Below, in pieces: positions 40,710-48,731 of a stretch of DNA of 64,000 bases. The stretch comes from Paucibacter_B soli (GTDB lineage: Bacteria > Pseudomonadota > Gammaproteobacteria > Burkholderiales > Burkholderiaceae_C): contig NZ_JBBHJW010000006.1 of the NCBI RefSeq assembly GCF_037482845.1, forward strand, positions 286,415-350,414, written 5' to 3'. The notes beneath the pieces were generated by a model. It was not told the origin of the DNA. It did no database searches and saw only the letters and a program-made list of their open reading frames with translations. Every line of letters starts with the position of its first letter. Positions within the stretch are counted from its first letter, which is position 1. A program made the position numbers and the translations under genes.

Positions 40710-41852
40710 TTAGCGCAGTTGCAGATCGTCGTCGCTAAAGCGGATGTTGAGCGGCTCGATCAGCAGCTGCTTGGGGCCGTCTTCCAGCGCACCCGCCACC
40801 CAGGCTGCTATGCCGCAGGCCTTGGCCACGGCCACGGTGCGCTCGGCGTCTTCGGCCTTCACGAAGATGGCAAAACCTGCCCCCATGTTCAGCGTTGAAT
40901 AGGCCTCGCGGTCGTCCTGCTTGGCATGCTCTTGCATGAACTTCAGCACCGGCGTCACCGGCGGCACGGTGTGGATGCGGTAGGTGAACTGGGCCGGGTG
41001 GCGCAGCAGCTTGCGCCAGCCATGGCCGGTGATGTTGGCGCAGTAATGCGGCTGGATGCCGGCCTTGTAGAGCGCCTCGGTGACGGGTGAGTACAGCACC
41101 GTGGGCGCCAGCAGCGCCTCGCCATAGCTCAGGCCCGGCTCCACCTCGGTGAGGTAGCCCTGGGGCAGGCGCTCCACCAGCTTGCGCGCGAGCGACAGGC
41201 CATTGGCGTGGATGCCGCTGGAGGCCAAGAGCACGATGGCGTCGCCGGCGGCCAGCTCGTCGCCCACCGAGAGGCGGCTCTTGGGATTGATGATGCCGGT
41301 GCAGGAGGCCGCCAGGTCGATGCGGCCTTCTTCCACGATGCCAGCCAGCGCCGGCGTCTCGCCGCCGCCCCAGGAGACCTGGCAAATGTCGCAGGCCTTT
41401 TTCCAGCCGGCCACCAGGGTCTGGGCGCGCTCGGCATTGCCGAACCAGTCGGAGCCACCCGCGGCCCAGTAGGCCTGCACCACCAGGGGCGTGGCGCCCA
41501 CCGTGATGAGGTCGTTCACCGCCATCGCGATGGTGTCCTGGGCGATGCCGTCGTAGTAGTTCTTGCCGGTGAGCTTGTTCATCTCGTCGGCCACCAGGGT
41601 CTTGGAGCCCAGGCATTCGACGATGGAGGCGAGGTAGAAGGGCCCCACATCAAGCACATAGGCGGACTCGCCGCGCGAGGCCGTGACCTCGCTGAAGCCA
41701 TGCGCGCCCATATGGACGGCGGTGGCGGCGGCGGCGCGCTGGGCGCTCACCTTGAGGGGGTCGATCAGGTCGTAATTGACCCCGGCTTGCTCGTAGCTCA
41801 GGGTGTCCGGGGAGGAGGGGGCATGCGTGCTCATACTTGCATTATCGTTCAC
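40710..41852 (-). CDS. purM: phosphoribosylformylglycinamidine cyclo-ligase (AIR synthase)
   Basis: An enzyme of about 380 residues for step five of de novo purine synthesis (FGAM plus ATP to AIR). Motifs: TLSYEQAGVNYDLID at the N-terminus, LDVGPFYLASIVECLGSKTLV, VNDLITVGATPLVVQAYWAAGG, and LLRHPAQFTYRIH near the C-terminus. The start is unsure: GTG 41852 has GAGGGG beside it, whereas ATG 41834 gives a more usual length. It is flanked on both sides by the four-hairpin repeats and is divergent from dnaX. Confidence 0.95.
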   Translation of the reverse strand: MNDNASMSTHAPSSPDTLSYEQAGVNYDLIDPLKVSAQRAAAATAVHMGAHGFSEVTASRGESAYVLDVGPFYLASIVECLGSKTLVADEMNKLTGKNYYDGIAQDTIAMAVNDLITVGATPLVVQAYWAAGGSDWFGNAERAQTLVAGWKKACDICQVSWGGGETPALAGIVEEGRIDLAASCTGIINPKSRLSVGDELAAGDAIVLLASSGIHANGLSLARKLVERLPQGYLTEVEPGLSYGEALLAPTVLYSPVTEALYKAGIQPHYCANITGHGWRKLLRHPAQFTYRIHTVPPVTPVLKFMQEHAKQDDREAYSTLNMGAGFAIFVKAEDAERTVAVAKACGIAAWVAGALEDGPKQLLIEPLNIRFSDDDLQLR

Positions 41853-41857
41853 CCCTC

Positions 41858-41963
41858 GCCTGCGAATACGCAGGCGGTCCCCCGAGGGGACGCATGCTCA
41901 GGCGGGGCGTGCCCCAGCCTGGGCATGCCATTGTCGCCCTTGGGGCGGCCCAGCGGGCGACAA
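41858..41963 (+). repeat. four-hairpin structured repeat, copy B
   Basis: Same orientation and plan as copy A. H1: GCCTGCG/CGCAGGC, loop AATA (41858-41875). H2: GTCCCC/GGGGAC, loop CGA, identical (41877-41891). H3: a 16-bp stem with one bulge, capped by GGGG-CGTG-CCCC (41892-41928). H4: TTGTCGCCC/GGGCGACAA around the 15-nt loop TTGGGGCGGCCCAGC (41931-41963). It lies in the purM-dnaX divergent gap. Stem bases of H1, H3 and H4 differ from copy A but remain paired. Confidence 0.85.
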
Positions 41964-41990
41964 AGCCCAGGCCGCGCTGGCGCGGCCCCA

Positions 41991-41996
41991 TAGAAT
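41991..41996 (+). promoter_or_regulatory. -10 element just before dnaX
   Basis: TAGAAT ends 6 bp before the dnaX ATG (42003). A start 6-7 bp downstream would give a leaderless mRNA. No convincing -35 is seen and no ribosome site precedes the ATG. Confidence 0.4.
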
Positions 41997-42002
41997 GCCG
42001 GG

Positions 42003-43907
42003 ATGAGTTACCAGGTCCTCGCGCGCAAATATCGCCCCCACAGCTTCGAAGAGCTGGTGGGCCAGGAGCATGTGGTGCAGGCCCTGGCCAATGCACTCAC
42101 CCAGCAGCGCCTGCACCATGCCTATCTGTTCACCGGCACGCGCGGCGTGGGCAAGACCACGGTCTCGCGCATCCTTGCCAAGAGCCTGAACTGCACCGGC
42201 CCGGATGGCAATGGCAGCATCACCGCCACGCCCTGCGGCGTGTGCGAGGCCTGCCGCGACATCGATGCCGGCCGCTTCGTTGACTATGTGGAGCTCGACG
42301 CGGCCTCCAACCGCGGCGTCGAGGAGATCTCGCAGCTGCTGGATCAATCGGTCTACAAGCCGGTGGTGGGGCGCTTCAAGGTCTACATGATCGACGAAGT
42401 GCACATGCTTTCCAACACCGCCTTCAACGCCATGCTGAAGACGCTGGAGGAGCCGCCCGACTACCTGAAGTTCGTGCTGGCAACGACTGACCCCCAGAAG
42501 GTGCCGGTGACCGTTTTGTCGCGCTGCCTGCAGTTCAATCTGCGCCCGATGGCGCCGCAAAACGTGCTGTCGCACCTGACCCAGGTGCTGCAGGCCGAGC
42601 AAGTGCCGGCCGAGCCCGGCGCGCTGCGCCTGCTCGCACGCGCAGCGCGCGGTTCGATGCGCGACGCGCTCTCGCTCACCGACCAGGCGATCGCCTTTGG
42701 CGCCGGCCAGTTGCAGGAGGCCGGCGTGCGCCAAATGCTGGGCACGGTGGATCGCGGCCATGTGATCGCCATCCTCGATGCCCTGATCGCCAGCGACGGC
42801 CCGGCCGTGGTGGCCCAGGCCGACGGCCTGCGCGATCTGGGCCTGTCGGCCGCGGGGACGCTGGAAGACCTGGCCAGCACCCTGCAGCAGATGGCGGTGG
42901 CCCAGGCCGCGCCGGGCGCGCTGGACGAGCAGGAGCCCGAAACCGCCGAGGTGCAGCGCCTGGCGGCCCAGTTGCCCGCCGACGAGGTCCAGGTGATGTA
43001 CAGCATGGCCCTGCACGGCCGCGCTGAACTCTCGCTGGCGCCGGACGACTACGCGGGCCTGGTGATGGTGCTGCTGCGCATGCTTAGCTTTCGCCCCGCC
43101 GAGGATGGCGGCGAGCGCGCCGTGACGCCCTCGGCCAGGCCGCAGGCAAGACCTGCCCCCGTGGCGATGGCGGCACCCGCTGCCGCACCGCTGCTGCGTG
43201 CCGCAGCGCCCAGCATGGCGGTGAAACCGCTGACGGCAACGGTGGCCAGCGAGCCCGTTCCCAAGCCATTCCCCGCGCCGGCCAGTGCCGACAGCCCCAT
43301 GAGCGCGCGCCTGCGCCCCAAGCCGGTGGAGCGCGCGCCCGCGCCCGAGGCGGGCGACGAGCCGCCGCCCTGGCTGGATGTGCCGCCGGCCGACGACGAG
43401 GGGGCGGCGCTGGCCGAGGCCTCGCTTGATGCCGGCGCGATCGAAGGCGAGGCCCCCCCAGCCGGTGCCGAGGGCGACTATGCCTCCACCGCCGGCGCCG
43501 AGATCCCGCTCGTGCCCACCGCGTTGGGCGAGCGTTGGGCCGGCGTGATCAAGCAACTGGGTGTCACGGCCCTGGTGCGCGAACTGGGCATGCAGGCCGA
43601 ATGCATAGGCATAGACGCGCAGGTCCAGCCGCAGCGCTGGCGTTTGCGGGTGGAACGCGAGTCGCTGCGCCAGCCGGCCTTGAAGGACAAGCTGGAGGCC
43701 GCGCTCGCCGCACATCTGCAGGCCGCTGCCGTGATCGAACTGGAGCCCGGCCTGGCCCAGGATTCGCCCGCGTTGCGCGACGCCACCGAGGCGCGCGCAC
43801 GGCAACGCCGCGCCGAACAAATCATTCTCGAGGACCCCTTCGTCCAGCAACTGCTGACGCAGTTCCGGACGGCGCGCATCGTGCCCGGGTCTATCAAACC
43901 ACACTGA
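42003..43907 (+). CDS. dnaX: DNA polymerase III subunit tau/gamma
   Basis: A 634-residue clamp-loader ATPase. The N-terminus is SYQVLARKYRPHSFEELVGQEHV; Walker A is FTGTRGVGKTTVSR; a four-Cys zinc knuckle lies at about 65-85 (LNC...CGVCEAC); the sensor arm includes EVHMLSNTAFNAMLKTLEEPP. Residues about 370-500 are an Ala/Pro-rich linker, followed by a tau-specific C-terminal domain that binds the polymerase alpha subunit. I saw no obvious A-rich slippery site for a gamma form. It leads dnaX-ybaB-recR. Confidence 0.95.
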   Translation: MSYQVLARKYRPHSFEELVGQEHVVQALANALTQQRLHHAYLFTGTRGVGKTTVSRILAKSLNCTGPDGNGSITATPCGVCEACRDIDAGRFVDYVELDAASNRGVEEISQLLDQSVYKPVVGRFKVYMIDEVHMLSNTAFNAMLKTLEEPPDYLKFVLATTDPQKVPVTVLSRCLQFNLRPMAPQNVLSHLTQVLQAEQVPAEPGALRLLARAARGSMRDALSLTDQAIAFGAGQLQEAGVRQMLGTVDRGHVIAILDALIASDGPAVVAQADGLRDLGLSAAGTLEDLASTLQQMAVAQAAPGALDEQEPETAEVQRLAAQLPADEVQVMYSMALHGRAELSLAPDDYAGLVMVLLRMLSFRPAEDGGERAVTPSARPQARPAPVAMAAPAAAPLLRAAAPSMAVKPLTATVASEPVPKPFPAPASADSPMSARLRPKPVERAPAPEAGDEPPPWLDVPPADDEGAALAEASLDAGAIEGEAPPAGAEGDYASTAGAEIPLVPTALGERWAGVIKQLGVTALVRELGMQAECIGIDAQVQPQRWRLRVERESLRQPALKDKLEAALAAHLQAAAVIELEPGLAQDSPALRDATEARARQRRAEQIILEDPFVQQLLTQFRTARIVPGSIKPH

Positions 43908-43926
43908 ACTCCAAGGAGAAATTGAC

Positions 43927-44253
43927 ATGATGAAGGGTCAACTGGCCGGTCTGATGAAGCAGGCCCAGGCGATGCAGGACAACCTCAAGAAGGCGCAGGA
44001 CGAGCTCGGCAATATCGAGGTCGAGGGCCAGTCGGGCGCGGGTCTGGTGAAGGTCACCATGACCTGCAAGCACGACGTCAAGCGCGTCAGCATCGACCCC
44101 AGCCTGCTGGCCGACGACAAGGACATGCTCGAGGACCTGGTGGCCGCCGCCTTCAACGACGGCCTGCGCCGTGCCGAGGCGGTGAGCCAGGAGAAGATGG
44201 GCAAGCTGACGGCCGGCATGCCCCTGCCTCCCGGCATGAAGTTCCCGTTCTGA
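43927..44253 (+). CDS. ybaB: YbaB/EbfC family nucleoid-associated protein
   Basis: A 108-residue small DNA-binding protein beginning MMKGQLAGLMKQAQAMQDNLKKAQDELG, with the conserved VEGQSGAGLVKVTM and C-terminal GMPLPPGMKFPF. It forms tweezer-like dimers and is nearly always between dnaX and recR, as here (19 bp after dnaX, 7 bp before recR). ATG 43927 or the next codon could be the start; an AAGGAG site lies 8 bp upstream. Confidence 0.96.
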   Translation: MMKGQLAGLMKQAQAMQDNLKKAQDELGNIEVEGQSGAGLVKVTMTCKHDVKRVSIDPSLLADDKDMLEDLVAAAFNDGLRRAEAVSQEKMGKLTAGMPLPPGMKFPF

Positions 44254-44260
44254 GCGGCCG

Positions 44261-44842
44261 TTGAGCGCGCTTGAGCAACTGATCGAGGCGCTGCGGCGCC
44301 TGCCCGGTGTGGGCCAGAAGTCGGCGCAGCGCATGGCCTACCACCTGCTGCAGCATGACCGCGAGGGCGCGCAGCGGCTCTCGGCCGCGCTCGCCGCGGC
44401 GGCCCAGCAGGTCCAGCATTGCCAGCGCTGCCATACCTTCAGCGAGGCGGCGCTGTGCCCGGTGTGTCTGGACACCACGCGCGACGCCAAGCTGTTGTGC
44501 GTGGTGGAAACGCCGGCCGACCAGGCGGCGCTGGAGCGCACCGGCTCCTACCGCGGCTATTACTTCGTGCTGCAGGGGCGCGTCAGCCCGCTGGACGGCA
44601 TCAGCACCAAGGACATCGGCGTGGCCGAGCTGCTGGAGCGCGCGTCCGACGGCCTGGTGGAGGAGGTCATTCTGGCCACCAGCTTCACCGCCGAGGGCGA
44701 GGCCACCGCCCATGTGGTGGGCGAGGTGCTGCGCGCGCGCGGCCTGCGTTCCACCCGCCTGGCGCGCGGCGTGCCGGTGGGCAGCGAACTCGAGTATGTG
44801 GACCTGGGCACCATCGCCCATGCCCTGGTGGATCGGCGCTGA
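44261..44842 (+). CDS. recR: recombination protein RecR
   Basis: A 193-residue protein of the RecFOR pathway that loads RecA on gapped DNA. An N-terminal HhH (LRRLPGVGQKSAQRMAYHLL) is followed by a zinc finger CQRCHTFSEAALCPVC, a TOPRIM domain (LLCVVETPADQAALE) and a Walker-like C-terminus (ILATSFTAEGEATA). The start is a TTG at 44261, giving the family N-terminus. It is convergent with the mltD-like gene 9 bp away. Confidence 0.95.
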   Translation: MSALEQLIEALRRLPGVGQKSAQRMAYHLLQHDREGAQRLSAALAAAAQQVQHCQRCHTFSEAALCPVCLDTTRDAKLLCVVETPADQAALERTGSYRGYYFVLQGRVSPLDGISTKDIGVAELLERASDGLVEEVILATSFTAEGEATAHVVGEVLRARGLRSTRLARGVPVGSELEYVDLGTIAHALVDRR

Positions 44843-44851
44843 CGCCGCGCT

Positions 44852-46438
44852 TCAGCGGCGCTGGTTGAGCTGGCGCGAGATCGCCGGCGCGCCGTTCATG
44901 GCCGTCACGGTGCGCCCGCCGGCGCGCAATGCCGGCGGCTTGGCTTCGGCCTGGGCGGTGTAGACCACCACCGGCTGGCCGGGTTTGAAGCTCGCCTTCA
45001 CGCCCACCTTGTTCCACTGCGCCACCTGGCCGGGGCTGACGCGCCAGCGCTTGGCCACCGTGGCCACGGTCTCACCCTTGCCGGCCTTGAGTGCGACACG
45101 CCGCAGCGGCGGCACGTCGGGTGCCAGGCTCATGCTGGCGTTGTCGGCCAGATGCTCGGAGACATCCTGGTCGCGGTGTGCGGTGCGCGGCACCAGCAGG
45201 GTCGAGCCCTGCTTGACGAGCATGCGTGCCGGGATCTTGTTGAGTTCGCGCAGCTGCGCCTCGCTCATGCCCAGCTGCTTGGCCGCCTCGGCCGGCTTCA
45301 TGGTCTTGGGCACCACCCAGGCGGTCCAGCTGGCCAGCGGGCCGCGGTTGACGGCCTGGTGCGCGGCCAACTGACCGATGAAGACGGCGGCGTTGTCGTA
45401 GGGCAGCAAGATCTGACCCCCGGCCTCGCCGCCGGCCTTGGCCAGTATCACCGGCTGGTTCATCTGCGGGTTGAACTGGCGGAAATGCTGTTCGCTCATG
45501 CCGGCCAGACTCGCGGCCAGGGCCACATCCATGTCGCGCTCGATCTTCACCGACAGGAAATAGGGGTGGTTGGCCACCGGCGGGAGGCTCAGGGCATAGG
45601 CCTCGGGGCGCAGCACGATGTTCTTCACCGCCTGCAGCTTGGGCAGGTAGTAGCGCGTCTCGTCCGGCATCTTGATGCTGTCGTAGTCGGTCGGCAGCCC
45701 CGCCTTCTGGTTGCGCGCGATCGCCTTGCTGACATTGCCCTGGCCCCAGTTGTAGGCGGCCAGCGCCAGCTGCCAGTCGCCATCAAACATCTTGCCCAGG
45801 CGGCCGAGGTAGTCGAGCGCGGCGCGCGTGGAGGCCAGCACGTCGCGCCGGTCGTCGCGGAACACGTTTTGCTTGAGCGCGAAATCGCGGCCGGTGGCGG
45901 GCATGAACTGCCACATGCCGGAGGCCTTGACGCGCGAGGTGGCGTCGGTGACGAAGGCGCTTTCGACGAAGGGCAGAAGGGCCAGCTCGGTGGGCATGCC
46001 GCGCTTTTCCACTTCCTCAACGATGTGGAACAGATAGCGGCTGCCGCGCTCGGTCATGCGCTGTACGTAATCCGGGCGGGCGCTGTACCAGGCCTCGGCG
46101 CGGCGCACGCCCTCGTTGTCGAGCTCGGGCATGGCAAAGCCGCGGCGGATGCGCGCCCACAGGTCGGCCTGGGCGGCGGAGTCGTTGAGGTCGATCTTGG
46201 CGCCGGGGTTGAGGCTGTCTTCCAGCAGGGCCATCGATTCGCTCTCGGCCTGGCGAAACACCTGTTGTGCGGTGTCCGTGGTCTTGGGCGGCAGGGCCGC
46301 GGCCACGCTCTCAACGGGGGCGGCGGCGGTCGGCGCGCCCGCATCCGGGGCGGTGCTCGCGCAGGCGCCCAGCAGCAGGGCGGCCACCAGGCTTGCGAGG
46401 GTCAGGACTTGCCTGGGAGGGCTCAATAGCATGCTCAT
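44852..46438 (-). CDS. mltD: membrane-bound lytic murein transglycosylase D (LysM)
   Basis: A 528-residue outer-membrane lipoprotein. The signal peptide ends at a lipobox LLGAC (about residues 22-26). An SLT domain (about 130-270) has ELALLPFVESAFV with the catalytic Glu, ASGMWQFMPATGR and LALAAYNWGQGNVS. The C-terminal part has LysM-like repeats, the last at KAGKGETVATVAKRWRVSPGQVAQWN. It cleaves peptidoglycan glycan strands. ATG 46438 overlaps the gloB stop in an ATGA quartet, showing translational coupling. Confidence 0.9.
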   Translation of the reverse strand: MSMLLSPPRQVLTLASLVAALLLGACASTAPDAGAPTAAAPVESVAAALPPKTTDTAQQVFRQAESESMALLEDSLNPGAKIDLNDSAAQADLWARIRRGFAMPELDNEGVRRAEAWYSARPDYVQRMTERGSRYLFHIVEEVEKRGMPTELALLPFVESAFVTDATSRVKASGMWQFMPATGRDFALKQNVFRDDRRDVLASTRAALDYLGRLGKMFDGDWQLALAAYNWGQGNVSKAIARNQKAGLPTDYDSIKMPDETRYYLPKLQAVKNIVLRPEAYALSLPPVANHPYFLSVKIERDMDVALAASLAGMSEQHFRQFNPQMNQPVILAKAGGEAGGQILLPYDNAAVFIGQLAAHQAVNRGPLASWTAWVVPKTMKPAEAAKQLGMSEAQLRELNKIPARMLVKQGSTLLVPRTAHRDQDVSEHLADNASMSLAPDVPPLRRVALKAGKGETVATVAKRWRVSPGQVAQWNKVGVKASFKPGQPVVVYTAQAEAKPPALRAGGRTVTAMNGAPAISRQLNQRR

Positions 46439-47250
46439 CGATAGTCGTTCTTCCATTGCCGCAAGCTGGCGAATACCGCGAGCGGCGAAGCGTCGGCGGC
46501 ACTGGGGACCTGCTGGTGTTCGCTGCGCCATCGCAGTGCCGAGGCGATCACGTCGGCGGCCGTGCAACGCAGGAACGGGTTGATCTCAAGTTCGCGTGTC
46601 AGGGTGGAGGGCAGGGTGGGCAGGCCGGCCGCACGCTGCGCCTCGCACCAGGCCTGGTACTGCTGCAGGGCCTGGTTGGCGGGCTCTATGGTCCGCGCAA
46701 AGCGCAGATTCGACAAGGTGTATTCATGCGCGCAGCAAACCCGCGTGTCGCCCGGCAGTGCCGCCAGCTGCTGCAGCGAGGCCAGCAGCTGCGCCGCGCT
46801 GCCCTCGAACAGCCGGCCGCAGCCGCCGGAGAACAGGGTGTCGCCGCAGAACAGCAGCGGCGCCGAGCCGTCGCTGGGCGCGTCCAGCACGAAGGCAATA
46901 TGACCGGCGGTGTGGCCGGGCACGTCCAGCACGCGCAGGCGCTGGCCCAGCAGCGTCAGGCTAGCGCCGCCGCTGAGCGGCTCATAGGGACCTGGAATGA
47001 CCTCGCCGGCCGGCCCCCAGACCTGGCCCTGCAGCACCGCACGCAGCTCGGCCAGGCCGCCCACATGATCGGCGTGGTGATGGGTCACTAGAATGCCCGC
47101 TAGGCGCAGCGACAGGGAGCGCAATGCCTGCAGCACCGGCGCGGCATCGCCTGGATCAACCACCAGGGCTTGAACGCCGTCATGCAGCATCCAGATGTAG
47201 TTGTCCTTGAAGGCGCTGATGGGGACCAGATGCAGGGTGGCCAGGTTCAT
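46435..47250 (-). CDS. gloB: hydroxyacylglutathione hydrolase (glyoxalase II)
   Basis: A 271-residue metallo-beta-lactamase-fold enzyme hydrolysing S-lactoylglutathione, completing methylglyoxal detoxification. The metal motif is LVTHHHADHVGG, with further ligands in VPGHTAGHIAFV, LFCGDTLFSGGCGRLFEG and CAHEYTLSN. The C-terminal glutathione-binding region contains REINPFLR-like ELEINPFLRC. Divergent from the methyltransferase gene 46 bp away, and coupled to mltD. Confidence 0.95.
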   Translation of the reverse strand: MNLATLHLVPISAFKDNYIWMLHDGVQALVVDPGDAAPVLQALRSLSLRLAGILVTHHHADHVGGLAELRAVLQGQVWGPAGEVIPGPYEPLSGGASLTLLGQRLRVLDVPGHTAGHIAFVLDAPSDGSAPLLFCGDTLFSGGCGRLFEGSAAQLLASLQQLAALPGDTRVCCAHEYTLSNLRFARTIEPANQALQQYQAWCEAQRAAGLPTLPSTLTRELEINPFLRCTAADVIASALRWRSEHQQVPSAADASPLAVFASLRQWKNDYR

Positions 47251-47296
47251 GCAGTGCGCAAGCGAGTAGAAGTAATGCAGTAATGCGGCAAGGGCG

Positions 47297-48124
47297 ATGA
47301 CACGCGAATCCCAAATTGTAGAGCTCGCCGCCTGGTTGCAGACGCCGCCCGGGCGCTATCTGCTGGCCTGGGAGCAGGCGCGGCTGGACGAGGCAGTGGC
47401 CGATCTGTTTGGCTTTCACGCCCTGCAGCTGGGCCTGCCCGAGCTGCAGAGCCTGCGCGGCAACCGCATGCCGCACCGCTGGCTGGCGCTCGATTCGCTC
47501 GAGCAGACCCTGCTCGACTGGCCCCTGGACGAGCGCCCGGCGGCGGTGTCGCTGCACTGCGAGTTCGATGCCTTGCCCTTTGAGTCCAGCAGCCTGGACC
47601 TGGTGGTGCTGCCGCATGCGCTGGAGCTGGCGCTCGACCCACACCTGACGCTGCGCGAGGTCGAGCGCGTGCTGCGTCCGGAGGGGCGGCTGGTCATCCT
47701 GGGCCTGAACCCGGCCAGCCTGTGGGGCTTGAGGCAGAATCTGGGGCGCCTGGCCAGCCGTTTCCGGCTGCGTCGCGATCCGCCCCTGTTCCTGCCGCGC
47801 GCCGGTGACTTCATCGGCTACTGGCGCTTGCGCGACTGGCTGCGCCTGCTCAGCTTCGAGGTCGAGCAGGCGCAGTTCGGTTGCTACCGGCCGCCGCTGC
47901 GCAGCGCGGCCTGGCTGGCGCGCTGGCAATGGCTGGAACGCCTGGGGCCGCGCTGGTGGACCGTGCTGGGCGCGGTCTACTTCGTGGTGGCGGTCAAGCG
48001 CGTGCATGGCATGCGCCTGGTCGGCCTGGCGCGCCAGCAGCGTCGGCAGGCACGCGGCGCCTCGGCGGTGGCCTTGAATTCGCATCCTCACCCTTCCTCT
48101 TCCTCTTTGATACGAGATCCATGA
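47297..48124 (+). CDS. class I SAM-dependent methyltransferase-like protein
   Basis: A 275-residue protein that in betaproteobacteria sits between gloB and rnhA. It keeps the back half of the Rossmann fold: CEFDALPFESSSLDLVVLPHALELALDPHLTLREVERVL (the D-LVV-H-LE strand and post-strand), then LRPEGRLVILGLNP. The SAM-binding glycine motif at the N-terminal side is weak (LFGFHALQLG), so activity is not certain. The substrate is unknown. It overlaps rnhA by 4 bp (ATGA). Confidence 0.75.
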   Translation: MTRESQIVELAAWLQTPPGRYLLAWEQARLDEAVADLFGFHALQLGLPELQSLRGNRMPHRWLALDSLEQTLLDWPLDERPAAVSLHCEFDALPFESSSLDLVVLPHALELALDPHLTLREVERVLRPEGRLVILGLNPASLWGLRQNLGRLASRFRLRRDPPLFLPRAGDFIGYWRLRDWLRLLSFEVEQAQFGCYRPPLRSAAWLARWQWLERLGPRWWTVLGAVYFVVAVKRVHGMRLVGLARQQRRQARGASAVALNSHPHPSSSSLIRDP

Positions 48125-48594
48125 CAGAACCCAAAGTGGCCGCGGCCCAGATTGCCAAGCCCAGCGTCGTCATCTACACCGATGGTGCTTGCAAGGGCAA
48201 CCCCGGCCCGGGCGGCTGGGGTGCCTGGTTGAGCGCCGGCGGCCATGAGAAGGAAATGTGCGGCGGCGAGGCCAACACCACCAACAACCGTATGGAGCTT
48301 ACCGCGGTGATCGAGGCGCTGGCCTCGCTCAAGCGCAGCTGCCAGATCGTCATCTACACCGACAGCGAATATGTGCGCAAGGGCATGACCGAATGGATGG
48401 CCGGCTGGCAGCGCCGCGGCTGGAAGACCGCCGACGGCAAGCCGGTGAAGAACATCGAGCTCTGGCAACGCCTGGACGCGCTGCGCAAGCTGCACCAGGT
48501 GGAGTGGCGCTGGGTCAAGGGCCATGCCGGCGACCCGGGCAACGAGCGCGCCGACGCGCTCGCCAACAAGGGCGCGGCCACGGTTGGCCGCTGA
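48121..48594 (+). CDS. rnhA: ribonuclease HI
   Basis: A 157-residue endonuclease that cuts the RNA strand of RNA-DNA hybrids. All four catalytic acids are visible: IYTDGACKGNPGPGGWG, NRMELTAVIEAL, IYTDSEYVRKG and GDPGNERADALA, with the basic protrusion MAGWQRRGWKTADGKPVKN. The ATG at 48121 lies in the ATGA overlap with the methyltransferase. dnaQ, often next to it in this group, is not here. Confidence 0.97.
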   Translation: MTEPKVAAAQIAKPSVVIYTDGACKGNPGPGGWGAWLSAGGHEKEMCGGEANTTNNRMELTAVIEALASLKRSCQIVIYTDSEYVRKGMTEWMAGWQRRGWKTADGKPVKNIELWQRLDALRKLHQVEWRWVKGHAGDPGNERADALANKGAATVGR

Positions 48595-48731
48595 GACGAG
48601 CGCCACTGTGCGCAGGGCGCCCGACGCGCCCTATTCGCGCCCTGAAAACTGGCTTTGATCGCAGCGTGCTGCCGCTGGGCGCCTGAAAATCGCCAATCGC
48701 CGCTACAGTGCGCGCTCGGAGACCCGCGCGC

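Noticed and set aside
40691..40710. Terminator immediately after purM (ACGCCG/CGGCGT hairpin)
   Set aside because: The stem is only 6 bp with an 8-nt loop and no T-run follows on the purM strand, so I did not list it as a terminator.
42003..43907. Programmed frameshift giving a DnaX gamma form
   Set aside because: No A-rich slippery heptamer with a following stem was seen; only the full-length tau form is supported.
48614..48632. Hairpin AGGGCGC/GCGCCCT after rnhA as a terminator
   Set aside because: The stem is fair but no T-run follows; in GC-rich sequence such stems are common.
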